Shown here one piece after another: positions 1 to 13,669 of a DNA stretch of 64,000 nucleotides. The position numbers were made by a program, and so were the translations under genes. The stretch is from Wyeomyia smithii. Lineage: Eukaryota > Arthropoda > Insecta > Diptera > Culicidae. How positions within the stretch are numbered: the stretch's first letter is position 1; the number at the start of each line of letters is the position of its first letter. The stretch lies in the NCBI RefSeq assembly GCF_029784165.1, contig NC_073694.1:41335006-41399005 (forward strand). Reading direction: 5' to 3'. A model generated the notes under the pieces. That model was not told the origin of the DNA. It ran no database searches and saw nothing but the letters and a program-made list of their open reading frames with translations.

Positions 1-2639
1 AGAAAAAATTAGGTTTTATTTTTATTAATCGTTGATGGGCTATTTAGCGACCCTATTTTATAGTTAACGATATGGCAATTTCGCTAAACTTTTGGAATAA
101 ACGTTAAGGTACAACATTTACGCGATGCTCTGTGTTTTTAAACATTTTTCTAAATTTGTATTTTATGTGATAATAGAGTTCGGTGCTCCAACTAGCAGGT
201 ATCATGGAATGATTTCTCTACTAAATAAGGTAACTGGCTCGCACATTTTTTGCGTAAGTTATTTTTTCCGAACTCGCAGAGAAGTGTTCGATATTTTTAA
301 TCGTCATGGGGGACGGGGGTGGGTTTAGGTTACCAGAAAGCCACATTTTCAACCGGGTAAACAGAGAATAATCACATGATGAAAACAAGAAATTCACTTT
401 TGATAATAACACAAGTAACGTTTTTGATTCATAACGCCATCTCTGTGTCAGGTCAGACTCTTCAGCCCATGTAGTATAAGCCTCAAAGGGCATATTTCTA
501 AAACCAGGTGCTATGTAGCAAAGCCTATCTTTATTCAGATAAGTTGTGAAAATCAGTACGCTAATCAGCTAATTTTTAAATAACCGAATTGGGGATTTCG
601 ATCATTTTCACGCTGGTTATTAAACCTCTAATTAAATCTATGAAATTGGTAAAATAGCATTAGGTTCCAGATTGCGAATTTTTCTGCGATATTATCAATG
701 TTTACATCTTGGGACTTGGGTTCTTTTCGTATCATTTGTCAAATACATGGTACGAATCAGCGCAACAACGTATCACTCAGTGGACATATCTCCCAGGTAA
801 CGTTAATTGAACTTACACCAGGTAAAATCAGCACACTTTCCGGTTGAGTTTCTGCTCCACCATAAATCATGCTCTCGAAAGAGAATTGCACCTCATCAAT
901 ATTTAAACTGGTTTTCTTCGGTGGTGGCAAGCGTGGAAGAAGTCGACGTTTTTGTTTCATCTTTAATTGCCACCCTGGCCTACTTTGTCATTCGCGATGT
1001 ACTCGACGCTCCACACGTTTGTGTGCGCAACTGGAGGAAAACCCGTAGCTGTGGCGCAGCGATAGTTATCCATCCCACAATTCAAATAGTTTGAGTAATG
1101 ATGATTAAGGCGACTTTTTCTTCAATTTAAGTTACTTTGTCTTAAGCGCGTCATCCGGCGGTCTCAAGGTCTCGCCCGAAATGGCCGTCCCGAGCTCTCC
1201 GTTGCACGAATCGCACGAAACTGAGAAGGTTTATTGGTGCGGGATAATTTATTCCGGGCCCGACTTCGCTTAATCCGGCAATTTATCTTTGCTTCGTTTT
1301 TTTTTGACAATTGCGATTTCTCCGTGGCACCATATGGCGCGTCGTGATCCAGATTTGTATTCGGCACTGCAACTAGAGCGGAATATTTGGTTCGATCAGT
1401 TGGCAGCGGAGAAAGGACGGTCACAGAGCCCAACGGGCGCAAGAGATCGTCGCGCTACTTTGAAGAGTTCAAAACCGAAAGTGTGTTCTATTTTGACTCT
1501 GAAGTCGAATCTGCGTTATAAATTTTTTGGTCGCATTATCATTGCCTAAAAAACTTTACTTTATATCCTAAAGTTAGAGGATGCCATTAAAGTTAGACGT
1601 ACTCCTACATCAAATTCGTGATAGTGGTAACACTTGAGGGTGGCGCCAGATAGACAAACAATGGATATGACTGTAGAAAACCTATGACCAAAAAAACAGT
1701 CCGTCGCCTGCAATAAGACAGGAAGTAATTTGCTGCATATATGCACAATTCCTCAGCCTTTCACACCGGTTGATCATGAAAACGAGCGCTCGCGCGATGA
1801 ATGTTCTAACGGCCCTGAACCGGACGTCTCCGCAAGTTTATGGCTGTGCAGGCTTAGTCACTCTCACTCTCAGTCGGCTGCCCATCGAACGAAGGGATAA
1901 TGGTATGCATATACACATATGTAAATTCATTAGTAGTCCCGACGCACGGTGTACGAATGCAACATGGTGTAGAAAGAACAACATATTTGCATACTGCTCC
2001 ATGGCTGAAGAAGACTTTCCGCTAGTGCACAAAGGGGAAACGGAGGTAACATTCATTAAGAATTTTTGTTTGTTGTCGATAGACAACATCCAAGTAGATT
2101 GTTTTAGGAATGAAGTTGAAACATAATTTAATTTAAGGAACAATATTGATTTTGACCATCCGCATCCCACAGTGTATGAGCATGGTGCAGTAAATTCCTG
2201 CTATATTAAGCATACTGAATAAAGACTCTACAACCCGTAGCTCGAAATTTGTTCTAAATGATTGTGCGATGATGCGACGGCTTTGACGAGTGATGCTGTT
2301 TATTTTTGTAATACTTAAACTGGCTGGCGGGGCCACATTGATTCATACTCGCCATTCTTTGTTCCAGTTCTTCTCCCAATGCTGCCGCGTGCATTCCAGC
2401 GATTCAGTTTTGTTTTTCATCGCCAAACAGCCATTTAATAGGGTGATGTATCGGGAGTGGACCAGTCAAAAAATATATCATGAATTGACTAATGACTAAC
2501 ATGGCTTGACTAACATGACGACTTCAGACGAGAAGATAGTTTTGACAGCTTTTTGCGCCACACTCAATTTTTCAATTTGAAGCCAACACCTTGCACTAAA
2601 AAATTCAGAGCATTTGTCGCCTAGCTTTCTCCAGAATAT
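1..2639. other. intergenic stretch without recognised gene
   Basis: AT-rich sequence in which I see no convincing gene. Short open frames exist (for example 1289-1549 and 1770-2126 on the plus strand) but none has a recognisable domain and they overlap open frames on the other strand. Around 1594-1612 there is a GTA-CTCC-TAC-like palindromic motif that recurs elsewhere in the window. The first 60 bases contain TTAGCGA-type motifs that also recur near 12.4 and 43.8 kb, suggesting scattered transposon ends. Confidence 0.5.
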
Positions 2640-4160
2640 CTAACACTGGCATAGGTTCAGGTTGAAGATGCTTCTACCCAAAATTTCATGCTCTCCGCCA
2701 AACCTTTCTGCTCCGGGTTGTAAAATACTGTTATCTCGTGGAGAATTCCATGGGCTTTGAGGAAATCTTCAAGCTGCACACTGACGAACTCCTTGCCGTT
2801 ATCGGTTCGAAAGCACTTCAATGTCCTCCCTGTTTCTCTCTCCAAGTGCACCTTGAACTTCTGGAATACAACGAAAGCCTCTTTATTGGTCCTCAGAAAG
2901 TAGGCGAACAGCATCCCGCTGGCATCGTCAATGAAGGTGGCAAATACTTGCTGCCACCAACTGACGTTTGCTCCATCAGTCCGCACATATCGGAATGGAC
3001 CAGTTCCAGAATGTCGGTTCTCGTACGTCTGGACTTGAACGGTGAACTTTGATGTTTGCCTTCTATGCAGGGAACACATGGTGACATTGTGCCTGCCAGG
3101 ATGTGAATTCCCATCACCATACTGTGACTACCCTTGACGCTTTCCACATTAAAATGGCCTAACCGTCTATGCTACATCAATTCAGCTTGTAGAGACCGTC
3201 CCGTGGCAAAGACATCCCGACATCTTTCACCACTTGAGACGGCTGGCTTTTTAACGTGACCTGGTTATCCTTCTTGCAGATACGACTTTCAGTTAATAGG
3301 TTTACTGCGAGATCTGGAACACACAAGACGTTGGAGATGGCTGATGTAGAGCACTCATTTTCACATCAGCAACCACTTCTATGTTGCCCACGGCTACAAC
3401 CGCCAACTCGGATGAACACTGACACTTGCTCTGCATTGACCAAATTGCTCTCTTGCCTGTACATATAATCTCCTGCTCCAAAATCAAAGATTTACTCTTC
3501 TGGTTATTGTACGGCCGTTTCATCGTCATGAATGCCGACCTCCTTTTTTCGAGTCCCTTTTCGTCTTTTCGGCTTTCGGATTTCTGGTGCCGTTGTTGGC
3601 ATTCCGAAGCATGCTGTCCAAGCTTCTCACACTTGGAACACACGATTTCAGATTTGTCCTTCTTCGTAGGCTTCGTGTGGTTTGGTTGTGTTGCTAATGC
3701 ACCGCTTGAACGACCGGAACCTTCAGCATCTATTGCCACGTCCTGTAGAATTTTCGATTTTACCCAATCGACGGTCCATTTGATGCCGGATTGGTTCGTA
3801 TTTTTTAGGAAAACCATCATGAGGACCATCGACAGCCACTCATCGTCCATCGAAAATGTGATATCCTGCAGCTTCTGACTGGTCGCAAGGATTTCGTCTT
3901 CGTATTCTTCAACAGACAAACAATCCTCCAACTCCATCAGCATCAGCTTCATTACCACCCGCATTTCGAACGCCCACGCAGCGTTGTTATCACGAACTCG
4001 AAGTTTCTCCTAGGGTTGATGGGACACGCTGCTGAAGAGAATCCTCTGCTCACTCATTCTTGCTTACTGATTCACGCCGGACTTCCAATAGAGCCTTGTC
4101 TAGGTGTTCCTAAGTCGTTCTCTCTACTTAAGGTCCCTCGAAACTCCTGTTGCTCCATGT
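2640..4160 (-). mobile_element. degenerate Ty1/copia retrotransposon fragment (gag, protease region, integrase)
   Basis: On the minus strand, reading from about 4160 down, there is a copia-type Gag beginning near MEQQEFRG. The long frame 3302-3964 carries the conserved Gag tail and a zinc knuckle (CSKCEKLGQHASEC, about 3630-3670). In it the histidine sits one residue later than in the canonical CX2CX4HX4C. Frames 2893-3147 and 2657-3079 give the GAG-pre-integrase and integrase core (LELVHSDMCG, then TFIDDASG, FRTDNGKEF and GLAESM). They are offset by a frameshift near 2950, and several stops interrupt the chain. No LTR pair and no reverse transcriptase are visible, so this is an inactive 5' two-thirds remnant. 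The family assignment is secure; naming the lineage would need a library search. Confidence 0.85.
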
Positions 4161-4493
4161 TTTTCCGCGCCGGTTTTTGATCTTCTTCTAGGCACGGGCA
4201 AACCACACGTCTCCGGGTTTATTCAGAGGCATGTTTGATAATCAAGACATAAGAAAGTAAACGCTACGCTAACAGGTACCAAACGCTCAACGCTGTTAAA
4301 AGCACATTTTCCCGGTGTACTCGTTGCCGGCGCATATTGACGAGCTCAGTTTGTGCTTAATTGCGACAATCCCATACTCCAATACTAAACATGGATGAGA
4401 CTTCGAGACTGCCTGTTTGCAGCGGTGAGCTCAATTACAACACGCGCCTTGTCGTCCTGACTAATGATCCACGCTTAATTGGGTCCAGGTATA
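4161..4493. other. copia 5' flank / no gene
   Basis: This stretch lies upstream (in minus-strand sense) of the copia Gag start and may contain its leader or the remains of an LTR, but I see no matching LTR partner. No coding region is supported. Confidence 0.35.
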
Positions 4494-5163
4494 TAAAGGG
4501 TGTCCACGATGAAATTGCCACACCATGAAATTGCTCTAACTTATCAACCGTTAGGTAGAATTTATTGAAAATTTGGGTGAATTTAGTTCATAGTGCATTA
4601 TTTACATCCTGCAAGTTTTAAAGTCCTGTGATCAAACTCGCGGAACAAGGATCTCTCGCATCGTGCCATCGCTAAAACGTTGGGAATCGCGAATTCCACG
4701 GTGTCGCGAGTGATTTAGCGGTTCGAGGAACGATTGACCACCGATCGGAAGCCCAGAAGTGAAGGAAAAAGTATTCCGTACAACACCAAAAATTGTGCAC
4801 TTGGCTCAGGTACACTTAAAATTGTATCGTGCCGTGTCAAATAAACCATATTTAAATTAACACCAAAAATCGCAACCGCGTAGTTGGGGCCTTCAACCGA
4901 AACCCGAACGCCTCCGTTCGGGATGTGGCTAAGAAGCTGCACTTAAGCCGAAGTTTGCACAAAAGGCCCCTAATAAGGGACGTTGCGATACCATTAAACA
5001 TCGATACCTGCATCGAGAGCAAGTACTGATATTCCGATAGTATTGAGGCTAACGTATCGATACCTAAATGTATCGTTGTGCGATACCAGTTTATTTAAAA
5101 TATAAGTCATAATTTTTTTTTTTTATTATTTATTCCTCAAGATAAAACATTTAATTCAATTAA

Positions 5164-5280
5164 ACCATTTATATAAACCATTTTACGAGACATTTCTGAA
5201 CTCAATCTATGAATGAAATTTTGACAGAAAGCTCGGAACCGCTGACATAACGCACGTAAAAGCAACATCATCAACAGCCG
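5164..5280. repeat. MITE family A copy (CATTTTACGA ... AACCGCTGACATAACGC)
   Basis: This segment is nearly identical to stretches at 17522-17661 (inverted), 22443-22565 and 57331-57471. All share CATTTTACGA, then GAATGAAATTTTGACAG, then GGAACCGCTGACATAACGCA. Here the far end with GTGACACCTGTCAGTTCG is missing, replaced by the SINE. It lies inside the hAT MITE. Confidence 0.75.
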
Positions 5281-5298
5281 ATGAGATGGCAAGCATGC

Positions 5299-5510
5299 AT
5301 AAAGCAAAAGCAAAGCTTTGGTGCTACATTCCGACTCGGAACTCGACCTTCTGTTTATTATACACAGACTTCGCAGCCAACTGTTAAGTGTACAGGACAG
5401 TTGCGAGGCTACGATCCTACTAACACTAACAGTCTCTCCCGAGCCGAGACTCGAACCTACGATAACTGGCTTGTTAGGCCAGCATCGTACCTCGAGACCA
5501 GCTGGGAGGG
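5299..5510 (-). mobile_element. tRNA-derived SINE, minus orientation
   Basis: Read on the minus strand from about 5510, a tRNA-like head is visible: A-box-like GGTCTCGAGGTACGATGC, a perfect 5-bp anticodon stem CTGGC/GCCAG around the loop CTAACAA (anticodon AAC, valine type), and a B box in AGGTTCGAGTCTC. A tRNA-unrelated body follows and ends in repeats of GCTTT. It matches the copy at 57997-58210 almost base for base and resembles the mosquito SINE200 type. The pol III promoter boxes are intact. Confidence 0.85.
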
Positions 5511-6696
5511 TGCATACCATGCTTAAAAATGGCACAGGAAACAGCAAGTTTTCTGCTTCATTCGTTCTTCTTTACAGGGTTGTTTTGAGTCTTTTCGATA
5601 CTGAGATGTGTGTATCGATATTGATGAAGTATCGCTGGTAAAACATCGATACCAAATATCCTAGTATCGGAAGCAGAAGGATCGATTCCGTATTAGTATC
5701 GGTGGTATCGCAACGTCCCTACCCCTAATCGCGACGAGAAGCAGAACATGTTCGCCAAAACCCGTGCCAGGAAGTTGTACCTCAACATGCTGACGAAAGT
5801 TGAATGCTGCATCATGGACGACGAAACATATGTTAAGGCCGACTTCAAACAGATCCAGAAGGCAACCTGTTTTTCACGGCCAAGGATAATATCAGCGTTC
5901 CGGAGCATGTCCGCACTTAGAAGATGTCCAAATTTGCGAAGAAATTCCTGGTTTGGCAAGCCATCTGCACGTGCGGGAAGTGGAGTGCACCTTTCGTGAC
6001 CCAGGACACGATGAACGGACAGGTGTACATGAAAGAGTGCCTCCAGAAGCGGCTGCTTCCTCTCCTGAAGGCCCACAACGTCCCAACGAACTTCTAGCCG
6101 GATTTGGCCTCATGCCACTACTCCAAGGACGTGCTGAAGTGGTATGCGGACAAGAAGGTCAATTTCGTGCCGAAAATGTTTAACCCACCCAACACTCCGG
6201 AGCTCCGCCCCATCGAAAAGTACTGGGCGATTATGAAGTAGCACCTTCTTAAACAACCTAAGGTAGTGAAGACAGTTGAGGAACTGAAGAAAGTATGGGT
6301 TTACATGCAAAAAACGGTTGGTTCACAGGTTGTGCACAATCTTATGTCCGGGGTTGAGGCCAGATGCGGGCATTTGCGTATGGACTGTAAATAAAATACT
6401 AGTAAAATGGTAGAAAAAAGTTTAATAGTTACTTTTCAATCCCTGAAAATTTGATGGCAATCGGATGAAAACTCGAATTTTGCGAATCAATTTTGTGTGT
6501 GGTAATTTCATCGTGAACACCCTTTAGATGAAAGTTCTTCCAATGCTATTCTGCTCGCTGTATAAAATCGATCATCGAAATAGTCTTTGTGATTAGCATT
6601 ACTTGAACGCGGCAACTTCATCGGCACTGTGTTAACATAACGCTATATCAGCCCGTTTTCCTTGAAGTGTGGAAGTCAACTCATCCAAAGTTTTAG

Positions 6697-6790
6697 CAGG
6701 GTGGTCACTCAAAATCGATATTTGATTTCCCGGTTTTTTCCCGGTTCTCCCGACGAAATTTAATAAAATTTCCCGGTGTTTTATTTTTTA
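6697..6790. repeat. hAT-like terminus CAGGGTGGTCACTC with CCCGG arrays
   Basis: CAGGGTGGTCACTCAAAA at 6697 is followed by several TTTCCCGGTTT-like repeats. The same type of end (CAGGGTGGCCACTC) occurs at 50426 and, inverted, at 54521. Only one end is found here, so it is a truncated copy. Confidence 0.6.
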
Positions 6791-6799
6791 AAATATGAG

Positions 6800-7675
<876 letters not shown>

Positions 7676-7825
7676 AATATGCCATTCGTTGAGACCATAC
7701 CTGTGTCAGATGACTTTCCAAATAAATAATAAACAAACTGATTTCAATTACTGAATATTTACGATGGTTGGTTATAATTTCGGCTGAGCAGTCTTGAATA
7801 AGTAGAACGATCTGGTTTTTTACTG

Positions 7826-7864
7826 TCCGACGTTTCGTCACTGATCAGTGACATCTTCAGGGGA
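7826..7864 (-). ncRNA. degenerate hammerhead-ribozyme-like motif of Penelope type
   Basis: On the minus strand the sequence reads CCTGAAGATG, a perfect palindrome TCACTGATCAGTGA, then CGAAACGTCGGACAG. Hammerhead cores run CUGAUGA, helix II, GAAA. Here the first box is CUGAAGA (one change) and the GAAAC box with following GUC is intact. Such motifs are established in the terminal repeats of Penelope-like retroelements. A catalytically essential base appears changed, so activity is doubtful. The adjoining 7.7-8.4 kb may be the remains of such an element. Confidence 0.45.
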
Positions 7865-10800
7865 AACTGTTGGTGTTTATTAGCGATTAGTGTCTGTTTT
7901 AATTCTTAAATTTGTTAACAATTGGTAAGAGTTTAGCTAGTTGTCTGTGGTTGAGTTGTCTGTGACTTACATAATTCTTGTTCGTTCCTTGTCTGAATGC
8001 TTTTTAGAGCTTATCGTCAACATTAATTGGGGCGATTCGGGGTACATTCTACAATATTGGTGTTAATAAAAGTCCGTGGTGCAATTTTTCTCTCTCATAA
8101 ATATTTTAAACAAACTTTAAACAAACAAATCTCTTTGCTGTGGACCTATTGCGATGGCGGATGGTAACGTTATGGGGAGTGGTTGGGATTCGGGGGGGTA
8201 GGACATCTGTGTTACTTGTGGTGAGATTCGAAAGACAGGGACAGAGAAGGAACTAATTGGCTGGTGCATTGGTATTCGTTATGAGACTCGACAGAACAGC
8301 TGCGTAAACTGTGTTGAGTCCATCGAGATCGACTCGCTTGTTGACAGTATTGGGCGTGTTGTGTATATGACACATTTCTAAGAATGGGGAATATGGGTGC
8401 GGTTGCTATGGTCGTAAACGATTGCACTCAAGCGATCGCAGTGATTCTTTCAAATGTTGGTTGCTCGCAGGCGTAATTCGGCTACTCCACATCGTGCTTT
8501 CACCGTGATATACCGCGATGATTCTTAGTGATTTCAAATATCACATGCTAAGGCACCATGGTACGATTTCCGTAAGCGTTGATGATACCTACTTGCTCCG
8601 GTAAGCAAACAGTTGAACGCAATATAACGTTCATTCGGATTCATAATTTTGTATCACTGGCGACAATATCTCAAAGATTCTCGCGATAATGTTGAATGCA
8701 AGTGAACTTGGATACAATAAATACTACCGTGTTTGAATCATTCAGTCTCCTTCTATGGTATTCGGAACTCTTAGAAGCGAAAAACAATCAGCAGCGTTTC
8801 TATGGAAAACTTGTACGCGAGTGGAAACAATTGAACGATACCTGATGAATCAAAGAACACATTTGCATGAAATGTTGCTAGTGAGTGAAAATTTCCATGC
8901 TTGAATATAACTTTATAGGATTGAAGCTGATTTTTTGCTGGAACTTTTTAATAATTTTGTTTAACATATCTTCTTATGTTTACCAATGAATGAAACTTTG
9001 TAAGGACTTCCATATTATTTGGAAAGTAAGATCCATATTATAGATTTGATTTAATCAAAGTTAAATAAGACAAAACCATTCATTATGATAACGTAGCTAT
9101 TATTGGATTTGGTTTTTGAGGATGTAGAGTTAATTCTGACTTTGACGCATTACGAGAAATTCTTGGTGTTTCTTCAACAAGCACGATATGCTTGTGCCTT
9201 GTCAAATACATGTTGCACAAAAAAATACTAAAGGCATAATATCGCCAAATATAAACGATATTCTTTCGAGTGTTGTTGAATGTATTTCAAAAATTGATTT
9301 CCAGGGGAGGCTGAAAATAAAAATACGAACAGCCGCTGAGCAAACACATTGATTCTGTCTGCAGACACTGTATATTTTGTAACAAAAAATCCCCTAATTA
9401 CAGTGTTCAGTCACCATTTCATACTTCTCTAGGGCTGTATACCTTGTAGTATTTTGTAAGATTTGAACCACTGTGACCATTATTTTCATCTTTTGTTAGA
9501 ATTACATTATTAATTTGAATCTAGCGGTGTTTTGACCAATTGGTAAATTGGTTTTGTTATGGCATTTTTGGTAACGGGTTGCTTTAAAGCACGTTTTTTT
9601 TCTGTCTAGTCCTAGCCAAAAATTAACGTGTTTTTAAGCACCCGTAACTAAAATGGCCATCACAAAATCTTCATTAACTCGCGCCAAATTTAGGATCTTT
9701 GTTGTTTTCGTCAACGGTTTTTAAAAAGTAATTTATATTTTTTTGAATTAATAAATGTATAATTCCTTTCATTTCCAATTTTTCTTACCTTCCCCTCAAC
9801 GAGTTTATTTTTGACTTCTTTTGGATTTTAAAGAAGTTTTTCAATATAATCTTTTGTTTGCTTTCTTTCTAGACACTTTAAAGTTTTTTGACATTAAATT
9901 GGGATAAATTTCTGATAGTAGCTTTCGGCCTTTCCATGAAGCTAATTTTTTCCTATTTCCTCGTTCGAAAACTTGTTGAACTGAAATTGAAAGATTTTTC
10001 ATCTACTCTCTGTTGAAAATGGTTTGCTAATGGTTGGTTTGCTTCTTATAGCGTTTTTATTTTTTAGGGGTTTTTAACTGCGTTGCAATCTTTCAACCCA
10101 TCGAGCGTTTTCAGGCATTTTGAATTAAATTTTGTGTATATTTATTTTTTGTAAATCTTTTCTAACTTGTAGGGAAGTTTTTATTTTCCCAGCTTCTACT
10201 GAAGCTTTCAGTCATATTGACCTCACTGTTGAATCCTTTTTGTTTTTAGTATCTTATTTCATTTCTTCAAGCAGTTAACAATTTTATTTCAAAGCATATT
10301 TTGTGACTATTTTCTACGGTTTCCTCAAGAAGTAATTATAATTTCAAGAAGTAATTGGATTTCCTCTTTTTTAAACAAAAATTTCCAGCAACATTTGAAA
10401 TTATTTTTGGTTTTAGCCTCTTCCAATTTCGGAACCATTTGCAAAATTTGGAATCATTTTCTGCTTTTCCTTTTTCTGATCTTTTGATGCATTTCTTAGC
10501 CCTTTCAAGGGCTGAATTTTGATGGGATTCTTTTCATTTGCGGCTCTCTTTTTCAAGGTAGTTTTGGGCCGAATTTAAAACTATTATTGTTATTTATTCG
10601 CCGACATTTTTCATATTTAATCACTAATTGAACCACAGAAACAATTTTTATTTGTAATAAATGTTTACGTGGACGGATTGGGGGACGTGGGGGATTTGGC
10701 AATGTTCGCGGTTGTCAATGAGGGAGGACGGGGGTACAAAATGACGATTTTTCTCTCCATGTGGAATGTGGACGGCCTCTATCTAATGGCCTTTTTTTTT

Positions 10801-13669
10801 CAACGGTAAAGATGTTGCCAGCGACGCTAGGTCGACGCCTCAGGGCTTTTCTTTATTATTGTAATGATATTTTTTAGCATCACTAAAGTAACAATTGCTT
10901 TCAATATTCATTTAATTATGAAACTACATGTTATTCATGAAATCTTTTGTTTCACCAGACACAACGGGAGGTTGTAGGGGTAGTAGAGAAAAAAAATGCA
11001 AGTAAAGCGTAGTGCTCGAAACGGTACAATTTGATAAATCCACCTCTAATGCCATAAATTTTTATTTTCGTACGTTAAAACGATAAAAAGTTTTGATAGA
11101 CATGCATTTTTCATGACATGTAATATTAATATCAAAGCTGGTCTACTCACGATGCATCACCCTATTTTCGCGGGGAAAAGAAGAAAACTAGAAAGCTACT
11201 AATTTTAGCAAGATTGTGACCCACAGACTTTCCAAGCATGCCATCGTGTGTAAAGAAGAGCAACCGTCAGCAAAACGTTAACACACTACTATCTAAATGC
11301 ATAAAATAGGTATGACACAATCGTAACACTGGATCGCAAATGGTGACCGACATCCGACACTTCGCTGTCTCGGAACGATGATTGATTTACAGAGCAATAT
11401 CAGAATGCATAAAACTGTTTTTTTTTCTGTTTGTATTAACAGCTGTACGAGGAAAGATGGTAAATGGATAATGGCAACACAAAGCAGTAGCGTTAGTCGA
11501 TGTTATTCATACTGCTGGTTCGCGATCCTACATTTATTATGAACGTGATTTATGGATTATCGCGCGTGTCTGCAGGTGCAATCTATTTACAAGTTACGCG
11601 ATGATGGATAAGTGCCAGTCGTTGACGAAAGTACCCTGCAGCAGGAAGTTTGATTGCTGAGGTGCTATCGCTTAGACACGTGACGAAATTGACAAATCGG
11701 GTGTCTTCATGAAGCATTGTGATGCGCGACAACGGTAGATATTGATTACTTCCGACGGCAGTTTCCTGCTTCGGGCTGTGATTTGAATTATAGTACTGCC
11801 AATTTGCCTAAATATCGCAGTTAACACCCAGAAATCGCTTCTCTCTGGCGATAACTATTATTAGCAATAATCAGTGCTGTTTCCGAGAGGAGGAAGCGAT
11901 GACAAATTACATGACTGGTATGGTCACAAGCGCTCGAAGGCACGGTTACCGAGAGTACCCCGCCCGGTTTTGGGAACCGGTTCAAAGCGGAGGTGCATGA
12001 TCCTTTTTCGCGCCTTAAGTCACAACCATTGACACTTATACCATTGACACTTGGGTAGCCGAGGTTTCGGTAGAGTCGCTGCGACCCTTGCTGGCACAGT
12101 CACCGCTGGCGGTACTTCCATCTAGGGACAACGGCATTCAGTTTTCCGTATAAGGGAATACAAGCGTAACCGTGCGGTAGCACCACGAGGCAGCCAGCAG
12201 CACGGTCCAGTTTTGCGATCCTCGCGAGGGTACACGCGGCCTGTCGAGAAAATTACTGCACAACAAGGACAGGCAGAGGAGTGTGACAGTTTGTATTGGT
12301 GCGAATTACTGCCTTTTTTATTGCGTGCTGAGATCACTGCTTTACATCGGTTACTGCTGAAAATGAATGAGTTTTGCAAAGTGGTAGACATCATTTCTCT
12401 AATTCGTGATTAGCGATTTCGCTAATTTTCTATTTGATCAACGAAGCTGTGAACGTTCGAACTATAAACATGCTAAGCGACAAGAATTGCTCAGAAATAT
12501 TTGTTTCGTTAAAAGACTGTTGAAGTGAAATCTGTTGTCTATTGTATCATACTTCGCGAGATAGATACCAGATATGAAAAAAAATAGCTTCAGCAAACAC
12601 CAATATCTGATTTAACTTCAAAGCCAATTTTTAGTTTAATAACAAAATTTAAGGCAAGATTCCATCACCTCTTACTTCCGTTTTGAAGGCGCAGGTTGTT
12701 GTCTCTTTAAACCAATTGCACGAAGCCGAGGTGTTTTTTGTGTATGAAACCTATTAGATACTCTCGACAATAATATTTTGTAAAGCTCAATAGCTGTAGG
12801 CAGATCATTACATCTGATAAGTTTCTATTTGTCGGCTTATGAATTACAATACTATACAAAGATTACCATGAATGTATTTAATCTCGCCGAACAGCTCTGC
12901 CAGCATTTCGCTAAAAAATTAGCGTAGCTCATTCGGTAGATCGTATCGGTTGGTGGCCATGTCTTATTAAACTGTCATACTGACAACCTTGTGACGCGGT
13001 AACAATCCGCTCAACCGCAATGCCAATATAGGCACCATCATGATCAATGGACTGGAAAGGGACGGTTGCGATCACCTAATTAGGAACTGGTTCGGTAAAC
13101 AAACGAAAGTACCGACGGACGGACGGTTTCACTTTCGCGCGTAATCGCCATCACGGAAGAATTTTCCCTCGAACTCGTATACGCTCGCTCGTTTGGCGGC
13201 CTTTGTGCTAATCCCGCAGGCGCAGCCGAGGTTCGAATCGCATGCCACGAGGGCACACTTGAATGATTCTCTGGTTCCACACTGGTCTCTTATGCACATT
13301 GTGCAATGAAAAACTGCACTTCGGCGCTTTAACGCACGCTTTGCGAAATGGTATTTTATGCGCAGGGCGCTCAAACTATTACTTTCCTTGGATGCCAGTC
13401 AGGCATACTGAACGCTATACTCACAATAACGACAGTCGTAGTAAATGCTCCTTTCTTACTAACCTATTTAGTGTGCGAAGGCAACGCTATCCAACAGACA
13501 AGTAACAGCATGTAAACATGAAATAAATGCTACAAATGTGAGTTACGATGGCGAGTGCTACTACAATGTAACATAAAACAAGTGGTTATACATCAATATG
13601 TTATTAGAAAAAAATGCAGCTTACAACAACCAGTAACGTAAATATTTCTTCATTATTTTCTTCATTCAG
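7865..13669. other. long non-coding stretch upstream of the coactosin gene
   Basis: No coding exon is supported. The coactosin coding sequence begins directly at a splice acceptor (see that gene), so its non-coding first exon, its promoter and a long 5' UTR intron probably lie here or further left. GC-richer sequence at about 11.9-12.3 and 13.05-13.30 kb is a plausible place, but I cannot mark a start site. A duplicated ACCATTGACACTT occurs near 12030-12055. Sequence near 10662-10790 containing TTTACGTGGAC and a later ATGTGGACGGCC resembles transposon ends. Confidence 0.4.

Larger units (their letters stand above)
4975..5721. mobile_element. hAT-type MITE nested in the mariner
   Basis: The element is bounded by near-perfect inverted ends (left AAGGGACGTTGCGATACC, right complement TAGGGACGTTGCGATACC) and by a perfect 8-bp target duplication, CCCCTAAT, at 4967-4974 and 5722-5729. 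An 8-bp duplication with AGGG-type ends points to a hAT element. Many copies of (G)TATCGAT(A/G) occur inside both ends and probably are subterminal transposase-binding repeats. The centre holds a family-A MITE fragment and a SINE. No transposase reading frame is present. It interrupts the mariner transposase between its DNA-binding and catalytic regions, so it is the younger insertion. Confidence 0.9.
4496..6524 (+). mobile_element. Tc1/mariner element of the DD37E type, inactivated and interrupted
   Basis: The ends are inverted repeats of about 28 bp (left AAGGGTGTCCACGATGAAAT at 4496, right complement ending 6524), flanked by TA on both sides (4494-4495, 6525-6526). Translating the plus strand in pieces gives a mariner transposase. 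An HTH segment with HRAIAKTLGIANSTVSRV lies at about 4650-4720, a second HTH around 4880-4960 (NPNASVRDVAKKLHLS), the first catalytic Asp in CIMDDETYVK near 5805-5835, and the second Asp (DLASCHYSKD) near 6100. The Glu in NTPELRPIEKYW is near 6195-6230. Exactly 37 residues lie between the second Asp and the Glu, the signature of the mosquito DD37E family. Stops and frameshifts plus a 747-bp insertion make it inactive. Without the insertion and duplicated target it would be about 1.27 kb, a normal full length. Confidence 0.9.

Noticed and set aside
1289..1549. 86-codon plus-strand frame (HMARRDPDLYSALQLERN)
   Set aside because: No domain recognised, overlapped by an open frame on the other strand, and no promoter or splice context.
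1770..2126. 118-codon plus-strand frame
   Set aside because: Overlaps an equally long minus-strand frame (1838-2170); composition and lack of motifs suggest chance.
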